Below, in pieces: positions 8,148 through 19,348 of a stretch of 64,000 bases of DNA. The position numbers were made by a program, and so were the translations under genes. The stretch comes from Sporomusaceae bacterium FL31. Its GTDB lineage: Bacteria; Bacillota; Negativicutes; DSM-1736; Dendrosporobacteraceae. Under the pieces are notes generated by a model. The model did not search any database and was not told where the DNA came from. It was given only the letters and a program-made list of their open reading frames with translations. Location of the stretch: positions 287,771 through 351,770 of the forward strand of contig BIFV01000010.1 in NCBI GenBank assembly GCA_003990955.1. Reading direction: 5' to 3'. How positions within the stretch are numbered: the first letter of the stretch is position 1; each line of letters begins with the position of its first letter.

Positions 8148-8193
8148 AAAAGGGAAAAGAGTATTATGTTAACATAATACTCTTTTCCCTTTT
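8148..8193. terminator. Bidirectional terminator: perfect 23-bp palindrome
   Basis: AAAAGGGAAAAGAGTATTAT (8148-8167) continues through GTTAAC to its exact complement ending at 8193, giving two 23-base arms with no spacer. It lies between the convergent guanylate-kinase-like gene and the small secreted protein gene and ends in T-runs in both directions. Confidence 0.82.
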
Positions 8194-8234
8194 CATACTT
8201 TATAAGAAGTGGGGAAGAGAAGAGTTTATTTTGC

Positions 8235-8498
8235 TTAAGGTAATTTTAACGGCATATCTGTCACATAGCCGCCCAGGAATTTACCGTTTAATTCAAATAC
8301 ATATTTGTAGGTTCGCTCATTAAATTCCACCATAAACGTCTTAGTTTCACTGGTATAATACCAATTTCCGGTTTGCTGGTGATAATAGGGAACAGGATCA
8401 TCAGTAACATCCCACCCATAGTAGGCAAATGCCGGTAAAACTGTCAAGAACAGAAGCAGCGATCCTATTAGTGTTATGCGCCAAATATGGCGGTACAT
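8235..8498 (-). CDS. Small secreted protein of unknown function
   Basis: 87 residues with a clear signal peptide (basic start MYRHIWR, hydrophobic ITLIGSLLLFLTVLP, probable cleavage after AFA). The mature part of about 60 residues is rich in aromatic residues (YYGWDV, YYHQQTGNWYYTS, YKYVFELNG) and looks like a small beta-sheet domain. I do not recognise the family. GGGAGG lies 9 bases before the ATG. It is a single gene between convergent and divergent neighbours; nothing in the context points to a function. Confidence 0.7.
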   Translation of the reverse strand: MYRHIWRITLIGSLLLFLTVLPAFAYYGWDVTDDPVPYYHQQTGNWYYTSETKTFMVEFNERTYKYVFELNGKFLGGYVTDMPLKLP

Positions 8499-8578
8499 GG
8501 CTTATCGCCTCCCTCATTACTATCATTATTGCCAGTTATGAAATAATTTAGACAAAGAGGAAGAAGCAAAAATTGATA

Positions 8579-8637
8579 TTGACAAAGAAATCAGGATAAA
8601 ATAATATATACACAATGGAACATATGAATATATGTTC
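8579..8637 (+). promoter_or_regulatory. Promoter and ArsR/CadC-type operator
   Basis: TTGACA (8579-8584), a 17-base spacer and TAATAT (8602-8607) make a near-consensus promoter. GAACATAT (8618-8625) and ATATGTTC (8630-8637) form an 8+8 inverted repeat with a 4-base centre, right at the expected transcription start. The site resembles the ATATGAA/TTCATAT operators of metal-sensing ArsR-family repressors, and the next gene encodes one. Confidence 0.82.
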
Positions 8638-8657
8638 ATATAATAGGAGTGTAGAAA

Positions 8658-9023
8658 ATGATAAAAAAATTAGAATGTGATTTATGTGAACAGGTCTGTG
8701 AGCATCCTCAGGTTATCTGCATCGCTAAGGCTGAGTTAGTTTCCGACGATTTGGCCTATAAGACAGCTGATTTTTTTAAGATATTAGCCGATCCAACACG
8801 GATTAAGATTTTACAAACATTAGCGGTTCGGGAACTGTGTGTGTGTGATCTGGCTGCCGTGCTGGAGATGGGCCAATCGGCTATTTCGCACCAGTTGCGC
8901 TTATTAAGAGGTGCGCGCTTAGTCAAATATCGTAAGGAAGGCAAAATGGCCTGGTATTCACTAGATGATGCTCATGTTTCAAATTTGTTAATGCAAGGCT
9001 TAAGTCACGTAGGTCATATTTGA
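8658..9023 (+). CDS. ArsR-family metal-sensing repressor (CadC-like)
   Basis: 121 residues. Winged helix-turn-helix from about 35 to 110, with ADPTRIKILQTL and the recognition region MGQSAISHQLRLLRGARLV. Metal ligands expected of a CadC-type sensor are present: cysteines near the N-terminus (CDLCEQVC) and the ELCVCDLA motif in the alpha-3 region. Such proteins leave DNA when Cd, Pb or Zn binds. It precedes the P-type ATPase by 12 bases, and the operator sits on its own promoter, so it should repress the two-gene metal-resistance operon. Confidence 0.9.
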   Translation: MIKKLECDLCEQVCEHPQVICIAKAELVSDDLAYKTADFFKILADPTRIKILQTLAVRELCVCDLAAVLEMGQSAISHQLRLLRGARLVKYRKEGKMAWYSLDDAHVSNLLMQGLSHVGHI

Positions 9024-9035
9024 GAGGAGTTATTT

Positions 9036-11162
9036 ATGGCAGACGCTAACACGCTAGGACTGCACAAATCAGTGTTTAAAGTTTCAGGATTTGATTGCGC
9101 TGATTGTGCTGCTAAATTAGAAAAAAAGATTGCGGGAATTACTGGTGTGCATCAAGCCAATGTTAATTTTGGGGCCAGTAAACTGACTGTTGAGCACTCG
9201 CTGACTGATGATCAAATTATTATCGTGATTGAGCAATCAGGTTACCAGGGGTGGCTGGATGATGGCCGGCAGCCACAGACGGCAGCTTCAGCCTGGTGGA
9301 AAAATCCCCGTTTAATGGCAACAATTATTTCCGGTGGTTTGTTAACCGTGGTATCATTGCTGGATTGGGTTGGATTTGATCATGACTGGGTGATTGCACT
9401 CTACTTGCTGACAGCCGTAATCGGTGGCTATCATACCGCGCGTAGTGCTTATTACTCACTGCGCAGCCTGTCGATGGATATGAATTTTTTAATGACCATT
9501 GCAGTAATCGGTGCTGCCTTTATTGGTGAATGGAGTGAGGCTGCCACGGTTGTTGTGTTGTTTTCCCTAGGCAACACGCTGCAAGCCTATACACTCGATA
9601 AGACCCGGGAATCGATTAAAGCTCTTATTGAGCTCACGCCACGGGAAGCCTTGGTTCGCCGGCAGAATATTGAGCAGCAGCTGCCAATTGAAGATATTCG
9701 CATCGGCGATGTGATTATTGTTAAGCCAGGTGAACGTATTGCCATGGATGGTGGTGTTATCCAAGGTGTTTCTACGGTCAATCAAGCTGCCATAACCGGT
9801 GAATCTATGCCGATAGAGAAAACTGTCGGCGATATTGTATACGCTGGATCGATTAATGAAGTGGGCAGTTTAGAAATCGTAGTAACTAAATTGGCAGCTG
9901 ATTCAACAATTGCCAAAATTCTCAAATTAGTGGAAGAAGCGCAGGCTCAGAAAGCACCATCCCAGCAGTTTGTCGATAAGTTTGCTGCTTATTATACACC
10001 AGTGATCATTGTCAGTGCAGTGGTAATTGCTTTAATCCCATGGCTCATGTTTGAGCAGAATTTTCAAGCCTGGTTATACCGGGCATTGGTGTTATTGGTA
10101 ATAGCCTGCCCTTGTGCATTGGTTATTTCTACGCCAGTTTCCATCGTATCAGCCATTGGCAATGCCTCACGGCGGGGTGTGCTAATCAAGGGCGGTGCTT
10201 ACCTGGAAGAAATCGGGCAATTAAAAGCCATTGCGTTTGATAAAACCGGTACATTAACAAATGGCCGGCCAGAAGTGACTGATGTTGTGGCGGCTGCTCC
10301 TTATACTACAGAGCAGTTGCTGTCAGCGGCGGGTGCGATTGAAAGGCTGTCAGAGCATCCGATTGCACAAGCCATTTTTGAAAAAGCACGTGGGCTTACC
10401 TTACCGTCAACATCTAACTTTAAAGCAGTTCTGGGCAAAGGGGTTCAGGCTGATATTCAGGGGCAAACCGTTTATATTGGCAACTATCGCTTATTTAGTG
10501 AAATGAATGAACAATTTGCGGCTTATCAAGATCAGGTGCTTGCCTTGGAAAGCCAGGGCAAAACCGTGATGCTTGTTGGCAGTGTCAGTGAAATTTATGG
10601 CATGATTGCTGTAGCCGATACGCTGCGTCCTAACAGTGTGGCTGCGGTCCAAGCGCTAAAAGCTTCCGGGGTGCAAGAGTTAATCATTCTGACTGGCGAT
10701 AATGAGCAAGTGGCGCGAAATATTGCCGGACAGCTTGGTATCGATCGTTATTATGGCGAATTATTACCACAGGATAAGGTTGCCTTAATTAAGGAATTTG
10801 GTGAAAAATATGGCGGTGTGGCAATGGTTGGCGATGGCGTCAATGATGCTCCTGCACTGGCAGTAGCCAATGTGGGAATTGCGATGGGCGTTCAGGGGTC
10901 GGATGTGGCTTTGGAAACTGCCGATGTCGCCCTGATGTCTGATGATCTTAGCAAAGTCAGTTATCTGATGCAGCTTAGCCGCAAGACGCTGGCCATTATC
11001 AAGCAAAATATTGCGTTATCCATTGTGATTAAAGCCATCTTCATCATGATAACTATGGCTGGTGCGGCTAATTTGTGGCTGGCAGTTATTGCTGATATGG
11101 GAACGTCTTTAGTCGTTACGTTAAATGGAATGCGCCTGGCGCGTGAAATTAAGCAAAGATAA
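9036..11162 (+). CDS. cadA: P1B-type heavy-metal-transporting ATPase (CadA/ZntA-like)
   Basis: 708 residues: an N-terminal HMA domain with the metal motif FDCADCAAK (about 18-26), membrane helices, an actuator domain with TGES, the translocation motif CPC (IACPCALVISTP), phosphorylation site DKTGTL, the SEHPIAQAI HP-locus of P1B pumps and the hinge GDGVNDAPAL. CPC with a single CxxC-type HMA and a CadC-like repressor upstream fits Zn2+/Cd2+/Pb2+ export. It is translated from an ATG after GAGGAG, in an operon with the repressor. A cyclotransferase-like gene follows closely and may be co-transcribed. Confidence 0.93.
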   Translation: MADANTLGLHKSVFKVSGFDCADCAAKLEKKIAGITGVHQANVNFGASKLTVEHSLTDDQIIIVIEQSGYQGWLDDGRQPQTAASAWWKNPRLMATIISGGLLTVVSLLDWVGFDHDWVIALYLLTAVIGGYHTARSAYYSLRSLSMDMNFLMTIAVIGAAFIGEWSEAATVVVLFSLGNTLQAYTLDKTRESIKALIELTPREALVRRQNIEQQLPIEDIRIGDVIIVKPGERIAMDGGVIQGVSTVNQAAITGESMPIEKTVGDIVYAGSINEVGSLEIVVTKLAADSTIAKILKLVEEAQAQKAPSQQFVDKFAAYYTPVIIVSAVVIALIPWLMFEQNFQAWLYRALVLLVIACPCALVISTPVSIVSAIGNASRRGVLIKGGAYLEEIGQLKAIAFDKTGTLTNGRPEVTDVVAAAPYTTEQLLSAAGAIERLSEHPIAQAIFEKARGLTLPSTSNFKAVLGKGVQADIQGQTVYIGNYRLFSEMNEQFAAYQDQVLALESQGKTVMLVGSVSEIYGMIAVADTLRPNSVAAVQALKASGVQELIILTGDNEQVARNIAGQLGIDRYYGELLPQDKVALIKEFGEKYGGVAMVGDGVNDAPALAVANVGIAMGVQGSDVALETADVALMSDDLSKVSYLMQLSRKTLAIIKQNIALSIVIKAIFIMITMAGAANLWLAVIADMGTSLVVTLNGMRLAREIKQR

Positions 11163-11225
11163 AAAGTGACAGCCTGGCTATGTGCTGAATGCTGTCCTTG
11201 GAAAATACAGCTGGGAGTGATCGTG

Positions 11226-11639
11226 ATGGGTTATCTTTTTGTCTATGGGACACTGATGCGTGGTTGCAGCAATCACTCTATTCTTGAACCCTATATCCTT
11301 TCATTACGTTCTGCTGCCGTCCAAGGACAAATTTGGTACTTGCCGGAAGGCTATCCAATGCTATTTGCCGGCAACAGCCAGGTTTACGGGGAGTTAGTTC
11401 AATGTTGTGATGAGCAGGAAGCCTTGTCACAACTGGATGAGCTTGAGGAATATTATGGTCACGGTCATGACAATAATTTTTATGAGCGAACTCTAGCACT
11501 AGCAACTGACCTGGCAGGCTTGACTTATAATGCTTGGGTCTATCAATGCCCGGCTGATAAAGAAGCTGTCATGAAGGCGCAAGGGATACTCATAAGTTCA
11601 GGAGACTGGCGGAAGTTTTCAACTGAGTTTTGTAAATAA
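11226..11639 (+). CDS. Gamma-glutamylcyclotransferase-like (AIG2/GGCT fold) protein
   Basis: 137 residues opening with MGYLFVYGTLMRGCSNH, the YGTL/RG nucleotide-free pocket typical of the GGCT/AIG2 fold, and carrying the acidic stretch QLDELEEYYG where the catalytic Glu normally lies. I start it at the ATG at 11226 after GGGAG; the frame is open further upstream but without a ribosome site. The family cyclises gamma-glutamyl amines to 5-oxoproline, although many bacterial members are uncharacterised. It lies 63 bases after the metal ATPase and ends at a shared bidirectional terminator, so it may belong to that transcript. Confidence 0.78.
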   Translation: MGYLFVYGTLMRGCSNHSILEPYILSLRSAAVQGQIWYLPEGYPMLFAGNSQVYGELVQCCDEQEALSQLDELEEYYGHGHDNNFYERTLALATDLAGLTYNAWVYQCPADKEAVMKAQGILISSGDWRKFSTEFCK

Positions 11640-11655
11640 TATTCGGCAATCGTAT

Positions 11656-11692
11656 AGTAAAAAAACCTCACTCCGTTTGGAGTGAGGTTTTT
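11656..11692. terminator. Bidirectional rho-independent terminator
   Basis: Stem CCTCACTCC (11666-11674) / GGAGTGAGG (11679-11687), loop GTTT, flanked by A7 and T6. It serves the cyclotransferase-like gene on the plus strand and htpX on the minus strand. Confidence 0.88.
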
Positions 11693-11694
11693 TA

Positions 11695-12546
11695 CTATCT
11701 TTTTGCAAGTTCTTGCAGTTTAGCTACCCGCTGAGCAGTTGCCGGGTGAGTGCTAAATAGGTTGCTTAATGTTCCGCGAACCCCACTTAAAGGGTTGATG
11801 ATGAACATATGGGAAGTTGCCGGCGTGGCTTGCTGCATAACCGCATGTTTGGCATAATGTTCAATTTTCTGTAAGGCACTGGCTAATGCCAGCGGGTTAC
11901 CGGAAATTTGACCGCCGGTTTGGTCAGCCTGGAATTCACGGGAGCGAGAAATACCAAGCTGAATCAAGGTAGCGGCTAATGGAGCGACGATAACAGTGAA
12001 GATGAATCCGGCGATACCGCCGCCCTCTTCGTCATCACGGTTGGTGCCAAAAATTGCAGCCCACTGAGCCATGGTTCCAATCCAGGAAATTACACCCGCA
12101 ATGGAGGCTACAACGGTGCTGATTAATGTATCACGATTTTTGATGTGAGCTAATTCATGGGCAACAACGCCTTCAAGCTCAGCATAATTAAGGGCTCTCA
12201 TAATTCCGGTTGTAACAGCCACTACGCCGTTTTCCGGATTACGACCAGTTGCAAATGCATTAGGCACATCCGTGTCGATAATATACACTCTTGGCATTGG
12301 CATTTTCGCGCGCTCTACCAGACCGGAGACCATCTTGTAGAGATCAGGCGCTTGATCTGGGCCGACAGGCCGGGCGTTGTACATCTTGAGAACAATTTTG
12401 TCGCTGAACCAGTAACTGCCGAAGTTCATGGCTAATGAGATGAGGAGCATCAAAGTGGCTCCAGATTTGCCGCCAAAGGCACCACCGACGGCAACCAGCA
12501 GACCCGTTAAAGCGGCCAGCAACACAGTGGTTTTTAAAGTATTCAT
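11695..12546 (-). CDS. htpX: Membrane zinc metalloprotease HtpX
   Basis: 283 residues with two N-terminal helices, the zinc motif HELAH (in VVAHELAHIKNRDTLIS), two further helices and the third-ligand region SREFQADQTGG. HtpX degrades misfolded membrane proteins on the cytoplasmic side. The ATG follows AGGAGGG. It starts only 14 bases after the TerC gene ends, with no terminator between them, so it should be read from the transcript controlled by the manganese riboswitch upstream of that gene. That coupling is inferred from spacing. Confidence 0.92.
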   Translation of the reverse strand: MNTLKTTVLLAALTGLLVAVGGAFGGKSGATLMLLISLAMNFGSYWFSDKIVLKMYNARPVGPDQAPDLYKMVSGLVERAKMPMPRVYIIDTDVPNAFATGRNPENGVVAVTTGIMRALNYAELEGVVAHELAHIKNRDTLISTVVASIAGVISWIGTMAQWAAIFGTNRDDEEGGGIAGFIFTVIVAPLAATLIQLGISRSREFQADQTGGQISGNPLALASALQKIEHYAKHAVMQQATPATSHMFIINPLSGVRGTLSNLFSTHPATAQRVAKLQELAKR

Positions 12547-12560
12547 AATATCCCTCCTAA

Positions 12561-13262
12561 TTAATTTTCAGTGGGTTCAGGATTGTTTTTTGCATGGGAT
12601 TTCAGTAAATGACCGGCTATGATGACGCCAAGGGTTAAGATGACTTGAAGATAGACGTCATAACGATGAACCATTTGGCCAATAATCTTATCAGCAATAA
12701 TCATCTCGGCGGCCGCATAACCAAGGATACCGGCACCGAAATAAATAATAATTGGAAATTTAGACATAAGCTTCAGGAATATCTGCGAGCCCCAAACCAC
12801 TAATGGAATGCTGGCTAACAAGCCAATGAGCAGTAACGAATATTTGCCGGAAGGAACAGTTTGAGCAACTGCCGCTAGTGAGAGCACATTGTCTAAGCTC
12901 ATGACAAGATCAGCAACTAAAATAGTTTTTATCGAAGAAGCCAGGTTGGCCGACTCATCGCAATGGACATCTTTCGATTCTTTAGAAAGCAATTTAATTG
13001 CTATCCACACCAAGGCAATTCCGCCGATAAATTGCAAATAAGGGATTTCCAGCAGGCGGGCGGCCACCAAAGTCAGTGTTACCCTTAATCCGACTGCCCC
13101 GAGAGTACCCCAAAAAATTGCTTTTTTGCGAAGCTGAGACGGTAAATCTTTACAAGCCAGCGCTATAATTATAGCATTATCACCACTTAATATTAAGTCC
13201 AACAGTAAAATACTGCCTAAAGCTACAAACCAGTCTGGGCTGAAATTTAGTAATTCGAACAT
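12561..13262 (-). CDS. TerC-family membrane protein, probable Mn2+ exporter (YkoY/YjbE-like)
   Basis: 233 residues with about seven membrane helices and the two conserved acidic motifs of the TerC family, DLILSGDNAIIIALA near the N-terminus and DLVMSLDNVLSLAAVA in the middle, which are thought to bind the metal. The ATG at 13262 follows GGAG with 9-base spacing. A yybP-ykoY riboswitch with its terminator lies upstream on the same strand, and B. subtilis YkoY-type TerC proteins are exporters of Mn2+ controlled by the same RNA class. This makes manganese the likely substrate. htpX follows directly. Confidence 0.9.
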   Translation of the reverse strand: MFELLNFSPDWFVALGSILLLDLILSGDNAIIIALACKDLPSQLRKKAIFWGTLGAVGLRVTLTLVAARLLEIPYLQFIGGIALVWIAIKLLSKESKDVHCDESANLASSIKTILVADLVMSLDNVLSLAAVAQTVPSGKYSLLLIGLLASIPLVVWGSQIFLKLMSKFPIIIYFGAGILGYAAAEMIIADKIIGQMVHRYDVYLQVILTLGVIIAGHLLKSHAKNNPEPTEN

Positions 13263-13290
13263 GTGAGAGATCTCCTTTAATTCAATGTAA

Positions 13291-13329
13291 TGCAAAATTT
13301 TTTAATGAGTAAGAAACTAAAATTTTGCA
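13291..13329 (-). repeat. 11-bp inverted repeat between riboswitch and TerC gene
   Basis: TGCAAAATTTT (13291-13301) and AAAATTTTGCA (13319-13329) are exact complements separated by 17 bases. The element lies in the 5' untranslated region downstream of the riboswitch terminator and upstream of the TerC ribosome-binding site. It may fold as a second leader hairpin or be a protein site; nothing shows which. Confidence 0.45.
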
Positions 13330-13386
13330 GATTATTTTAGTATTGCTTCGTTAACTGTTAAACCATTCACCTCGCGAGTTAAATAT

Positions 13387-13428
13387 TATAAAATAAAAAG
13401 ACCTCGTCTCCATGTAGAGACAAGGTCT
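13387..13428 (-). terminator. Riboswitch-controlled intrinsic terminator
   Basis: On the minus strand, AGACCTTGTCTC and GAGACGAGGTCT (13399-13410 and 13417-13428, one G-U pair) form a stem followed by TTTTTATTTTAT. The 5' arm contains ACCTTGT, the 3' strand of the aptamer's closing helix, so the terminator and the closed aptamer are mutually exclusive. Confidence 0.85.
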
Positions 13429-13512
13429 GGCTTGCAAATTTAGATTGCCAGCAGTGCCGGGGATATAATCCCGTAATGACGACAGTTGCTGTACAGCTAC
13501 TCCCCTTGTAAG
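13421..13512 (-). promoter_or_regulatory. yybP-ykoY manganese riboswitch aptamer
   Basis: Read on the minus strand, the element has the landmarks of this RNA class in order: ACAAGGGGAGTAGC, then GTCGTCATTACGGG, CCCCGGCACTGCTGG, and GCAAGCCAGACCTTGT. ACAAGG (5') pairs with CCTTGT (3') as the closing helix P1. Known yybP-ykoY RNAs bind Mn2+ at the docked loops and turn expression on; here closing P1 would break the overlapping terminator. Downstream genes are the TerC-family exporter and htpX. The open frame on this strand across the element is not a gene. Confidence 0.92.
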
Positions 13513-13534
13513 GAATAATATTTTATTTGAATTA

Positions 13535-13563
13535 AGTGTAGCATAACTTAGGCGGCTAGTCAA
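13535..13563 (-). promoter_or_regulatory. Promoter of the manganese riboswitch transcript
   Basis: On the minus strand TTGACT (13563-13558), a 17-base spacer and TACACT (13540-13535). The -35 hexamer overlaps the TGA stop codon of the upstream LysR gene. Transcription would begin roughly 10-15 bases before the aptamer. Confidence 0.72.
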
Positions 13564-14462
13564 CTTTTCAAATCAAAATTAACACCAAAGCGTGTACTCG
13601 TGAATTTTAACCATTCCCTGGCCGCAAAGGATAGATATTTGTCTTTGCGCCAGATAATTGCCAGATGCCAAGGAATTTCCGGTGGAGCTAATGTAAGGGT
13701 CTTAATACGCGATGGGGGCAATTCTTTGGTAATGGTATCAGGCAGCAAGGCAATTCCTAATTTGGCGGCAACCATCTCGGCAATGAAATCCCATTGAGAG
13801 CTTTCACAGACAATCTTCGGATAAAAGCCATTTTGGCTGCAGCGTTCCAGAATCCGGTCACGAATCGTAAAATCTTCGCGGAATAAAACAAAGTGGTCTT
13901 GTTTTAATTCGGAGAAGTGGACAAGTTCTTTGTTGGCTAATGGATGTTCGGGATAGACAATCAGCCGCAAGGGTTCTTTGACAAAAGAAAACATATTAAA
14001 TAGTTCGTTTTTCACAGGCAAGGCGACGACGCCAATATCCAAGCTGCCATCTTCGACGCCATGTTCGACCTGTTTAGAACCAACTTCAATTAATTTTTGC
14101 GTAATCTGGGGATATAAATGATTAAAGTCGCCAATAACACTAGGAAAGAAACTGACTCCTACCATTGGTGGAAGACCAATAATAATATTCCCTCTTTTTA
14201 TATTAATTACATCAGACAATTCTGACGTAAGATTATTGACAGAATGAACGATTTGCTGCGCCTGTCGTAAGACAGCTTTACCGGCGTCTGTTAACTCGGC
14301 TTGTTTGGCTGTCCGATTAAATAAGGTTACTCCTAGCTCTTCTTCCAATATTTTAACCATTTTGCTTATTGAAGGCTGAGTGATATGCAAGGCCTGTGCA
14401 GCTTTGGTAAAGCTGCGGTGACGAGCAACTTCAATAAAATACGTCAAATGTCGTACGTCCAT
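13560..14462 (-). CDS. LysR-family transcriptional regulator
   Basis: 300 residues, standard LysR length. The N-terminal winged HTH (about 1-65) reads MDVRHLTYFIEVARHRSFTK, then AAQALHITQPSISKMVKILE and EELGVTLFNRT. The periplasmic-binding-like effector domain spans about 90-295. It lies divergent from the biotin operon, across a 276-base region with two BirA-type sites, but those sites are of BirA type and I see no clear LysR T-N11-A box assigned to bio, so a role in biotin is not implied. It ends within the promoter of the riboswitch operon. The target is unknown. Confidence 0.9.
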   Translation of the reverse strand: MDVRHLTYFIEVARHRSFTKAAQALHITQPSISKMVKILEEELGVTLFNRTAKQAELTDAGKAVLRQAQQIVHSVNNLTSELSDVINIKRGNIIIGLPPMVGVSFFPSVIGDFNHLYPQITQKLIEVGSKQVEHGVEDGSLDIGVVALPVKNELFNMFSFVKEPLRLIVYPEHPLANKELVHFSELKQDHFVLFREDFTIRDRILERCSQNGFYPKIVCESSQWDFIAEMVAAKLGIALLPDTITKELPPSRIKTLTLAPPEIPWHLAIIWRKDKYLSFAAREWLKFTSTRFGVNFDLKS

Positions 14463-14639
14463 CTTTTTGCCATCTCCTCATCGTGATGCTAAGGCATGCT
14501 AAACAATACAAGTATTCACTAGGTTTTCTGTTATGATACCATATTTTACGAATAGCTAAAAGGAATAAATGCAATTCATAACAAGAATTACAAACCTTTA
14601 ATATTTACTCAACCAGTCAATTGAGCTATAATTAACAAT

Positions 14640-14713
14640 GTTAACAGATTTTAGCGTAGCTGTTAACCATTTATTTGACTACATAGTTAACCATTATAAT
14701 TAAATTGGTTAAC
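14640..14713 (+). promoter_or_regulatory. Two tandem BirA-type biotin operators with promoter
   Basis: GTTAAC occurs at 14640-14645, 14662-14667, 14686-14691 and 14708-14713. The first and second, and the third and fourth, are each separated by exactly 16 bases, matching the TGTTAAC-N14..16-GTTAACA pattern of Firmicute BirA operators. A TATAAT (14695-14700) lies inside the second site, so the repressor would cover the -10 element; another TATAAT (14627-14632) lies just before the first. Repression by biotinyl-AMP-bound BirA is inferred from established BirA biology. Confidence 0.85.
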
Positions 14714-14738
14714 CAACGGTAAAATAGGAGGAACGAAT

Positions 14739-15236
14739 ATGCCGAATAAAACACGGTGGATTACGGAGATTGGATTATTGGCAGCCCTGATTACTGTTAC
14801 CGGGGCAGTTAAACTGCCAGGTTTGCTTCCTGGCACTGAGTTTCAATTGTCGGCTCCTTTGGCGGTAGCCATTTGTGCAGTTTTTGGTTTCGCAAAGTAT
14901 ATCATTGCTGGAATATTATCAAGTGTGATTGGTTTAGTATTGGGTACCCAAAATTTACTCAATGTGTTTATTGCCATGGTCTTTAGAGTCACTGTCGGGG
15001 GCGTTTTGGGTGTTTTAGGCACCTCTTGGCCAGTTGTGGCAATCGCTGGTCCAATTGGGTCAGCAACAGCCAGATTGGCGATGGGCGGGCTGCTTGGTAA
15101 AGCTGTGATTCCGTTGCTGATGGCTGCAATTCCTGGAATGGTCTATACGGCTGTAGCTGCCTGGCCGCTGACGCTCATGCTTAAGAAAGTAAAGACTCAA
15201 ACTGAGAAGGTACTGGTCAATGCTTTACAGCGTTAG
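14739..15236 (+). CDS. Unknown membrane protein heading the biotin operon, candidate transporter S-component
   Basis: 165 residues with five or six hydrophobic helices (for example IGLLAALITVTGAVKLPGLL, LAVAICAVFGFAKYIIAGIL, IPLLMAAIPGMVYTAVAAW). Size, the LPGTEFQLSAPLAVA stretch and glycine-rich helices recall substrate-binding S-components of ECF transporters. The GPTGGY-type signature of BioY is absent, so I do not call it BioY. It is the first gene after two BirA-type operators, with GGAGG 7 bases before the ATG, and overlaps bioW by 17 bases. An uptake role for biotin, pimelate or another precursor is inferred from that position only. Confidence 0.7.
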   Translation: MPNKTRWITEIGLLAALITVTGAVKLPGLLPGTEFQLSAPLAVAICAVFGFAKYIIAGILSSVIGLVLGTQNLLNVFIAMVFRVTVGGVLGVLGTSWPVVAIAGPIGSATARLAMGGLLGKAVIPLLMAAIPGMVYTAVAAWPLTLMLKKVKTQTEKVLVNALQR

Positions 15237-15984
15237 AATGAGAGCTGCTCAGGGAGCTTCCCATGAGGCTGGAGGAAGGCATATTTCTGGAGCCGAGCGA
15301 TTAGTGAATCAGGAGCAAATTGCTGATTTGACTCAGGCGATGTTAACGCGTGCTTTTTCTCACACCCGTGGACAGGTCGATTTTATTAATATAACCATTG
15401 AAACAGTTGCTGAACAATCTGTTCGCAGGCTGAAGCTTTTACCAATTACCACCATTGATGTTGCTGATGTTGAATCAGGACGCTTAGCAGCGAAAGCTGC
15501 TTTAGTTGGAGCCGGTGTACAGGCAAAGGCTGTTGAAGCAGGAATGGAGCAACTGCTAAAGCTTGATGATAGTATGCGCGGGGCCATGCTGATTTGTGCT
15601 GAAACGGGAAAACGGCTGGATCATACTGCTGCACGCGGGATTCGGGTATCCCGCATGGATATTGCTGATGATTCAGGGTTTACCCAGTGGTTGGCCAGTC
15701 AGGGCTTTGGCAATGTTCATATTCGTGAGGCCGTTGTGCTGGCTACTAAAGTGGTGTCAGCCCAAGGCGTTATTGCTGAACTTTGCTGGTCGGATGATCC
15801 TGAGTATACGGCTGGTTATGTAGCTTCTGCTGCCGGCTATATTCGCTTTCCCTGGCTTAAGCCGTACGGCAGCCCGCATGGGGGGCGGCTGTTTTTTGTC
15901 CAACCAGGTACAAGCATGGAAGAATTAACGACTTATTTAGAAAGCCAGCCTGTATTGGTGGTCGCGCCAGAGGAGGCGGAATAA
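15220..15984 (+). CDS. bioW: 6-carboxyhexanoate-CoA ligase (pimeloyl-CoA synthetase)
   Basis: 254 residues, the normal BioW length. The N-terminus LYSVRMRAAQGASHEAGG followed by HISGAERL is the family signature, and the conserved C-terminal half contains AARGIRVSRMDIA and FPWLKPYGSPHGGRLFFV. BioW activates pimelate with ATP and CoA to pimeloyl-CoA, the substrate of BioF, replacing the BioC/BioH route. It starts inside the preceding membrane-protein gene (17-base overlap) and its stop directly abuts the bioF ATG, so the operon is translationally coupled. Confidence 0.93.
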   Translation: MLYSVRMRAAQGASHEAGGRHISGAERLVNQEQIADLTQAMLTRAFSHTRGQVDFINITIETVAEQSVRRLKLLPITTIDVADVESGRLAAKAALVGAGVQAKAVEAGMEQLLKLDDSMRGAMLICAETGKRLDHTAARGIRVSRMDIADDSGFTQWLASQGFGNVHIREAVVLATKVVSAQGVIAELCWSDDPEYTAGYVASAAGYIRFPWLKPYGSPHGGRLFFVQPGTSMEELTTYLESQPVLVVAPEEAE

Positions 15985-19270
<3,286 letters not shown>

Positions 19271-19348
19271 CAGGAAGTTTTCTTGACAAATAAGTGTCAG
19301 TCAAGTAAGCTTTTGATATCAATATTTTTGCAAGTTGAGTCATAGTCG

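Noticed and set aside
13351..13563. Open reading frame of about 70 codons on the minus strand
   Set aside because: It lies entirely over the manganese riboswitch, its promoter and terminator and has no ribosome site; the RNA explains the sequence.
14739..15236. Calling this protein BioY
   Set aside because: Lacks the GPTGGY-type signature despite sitting behind BirA-type operators.
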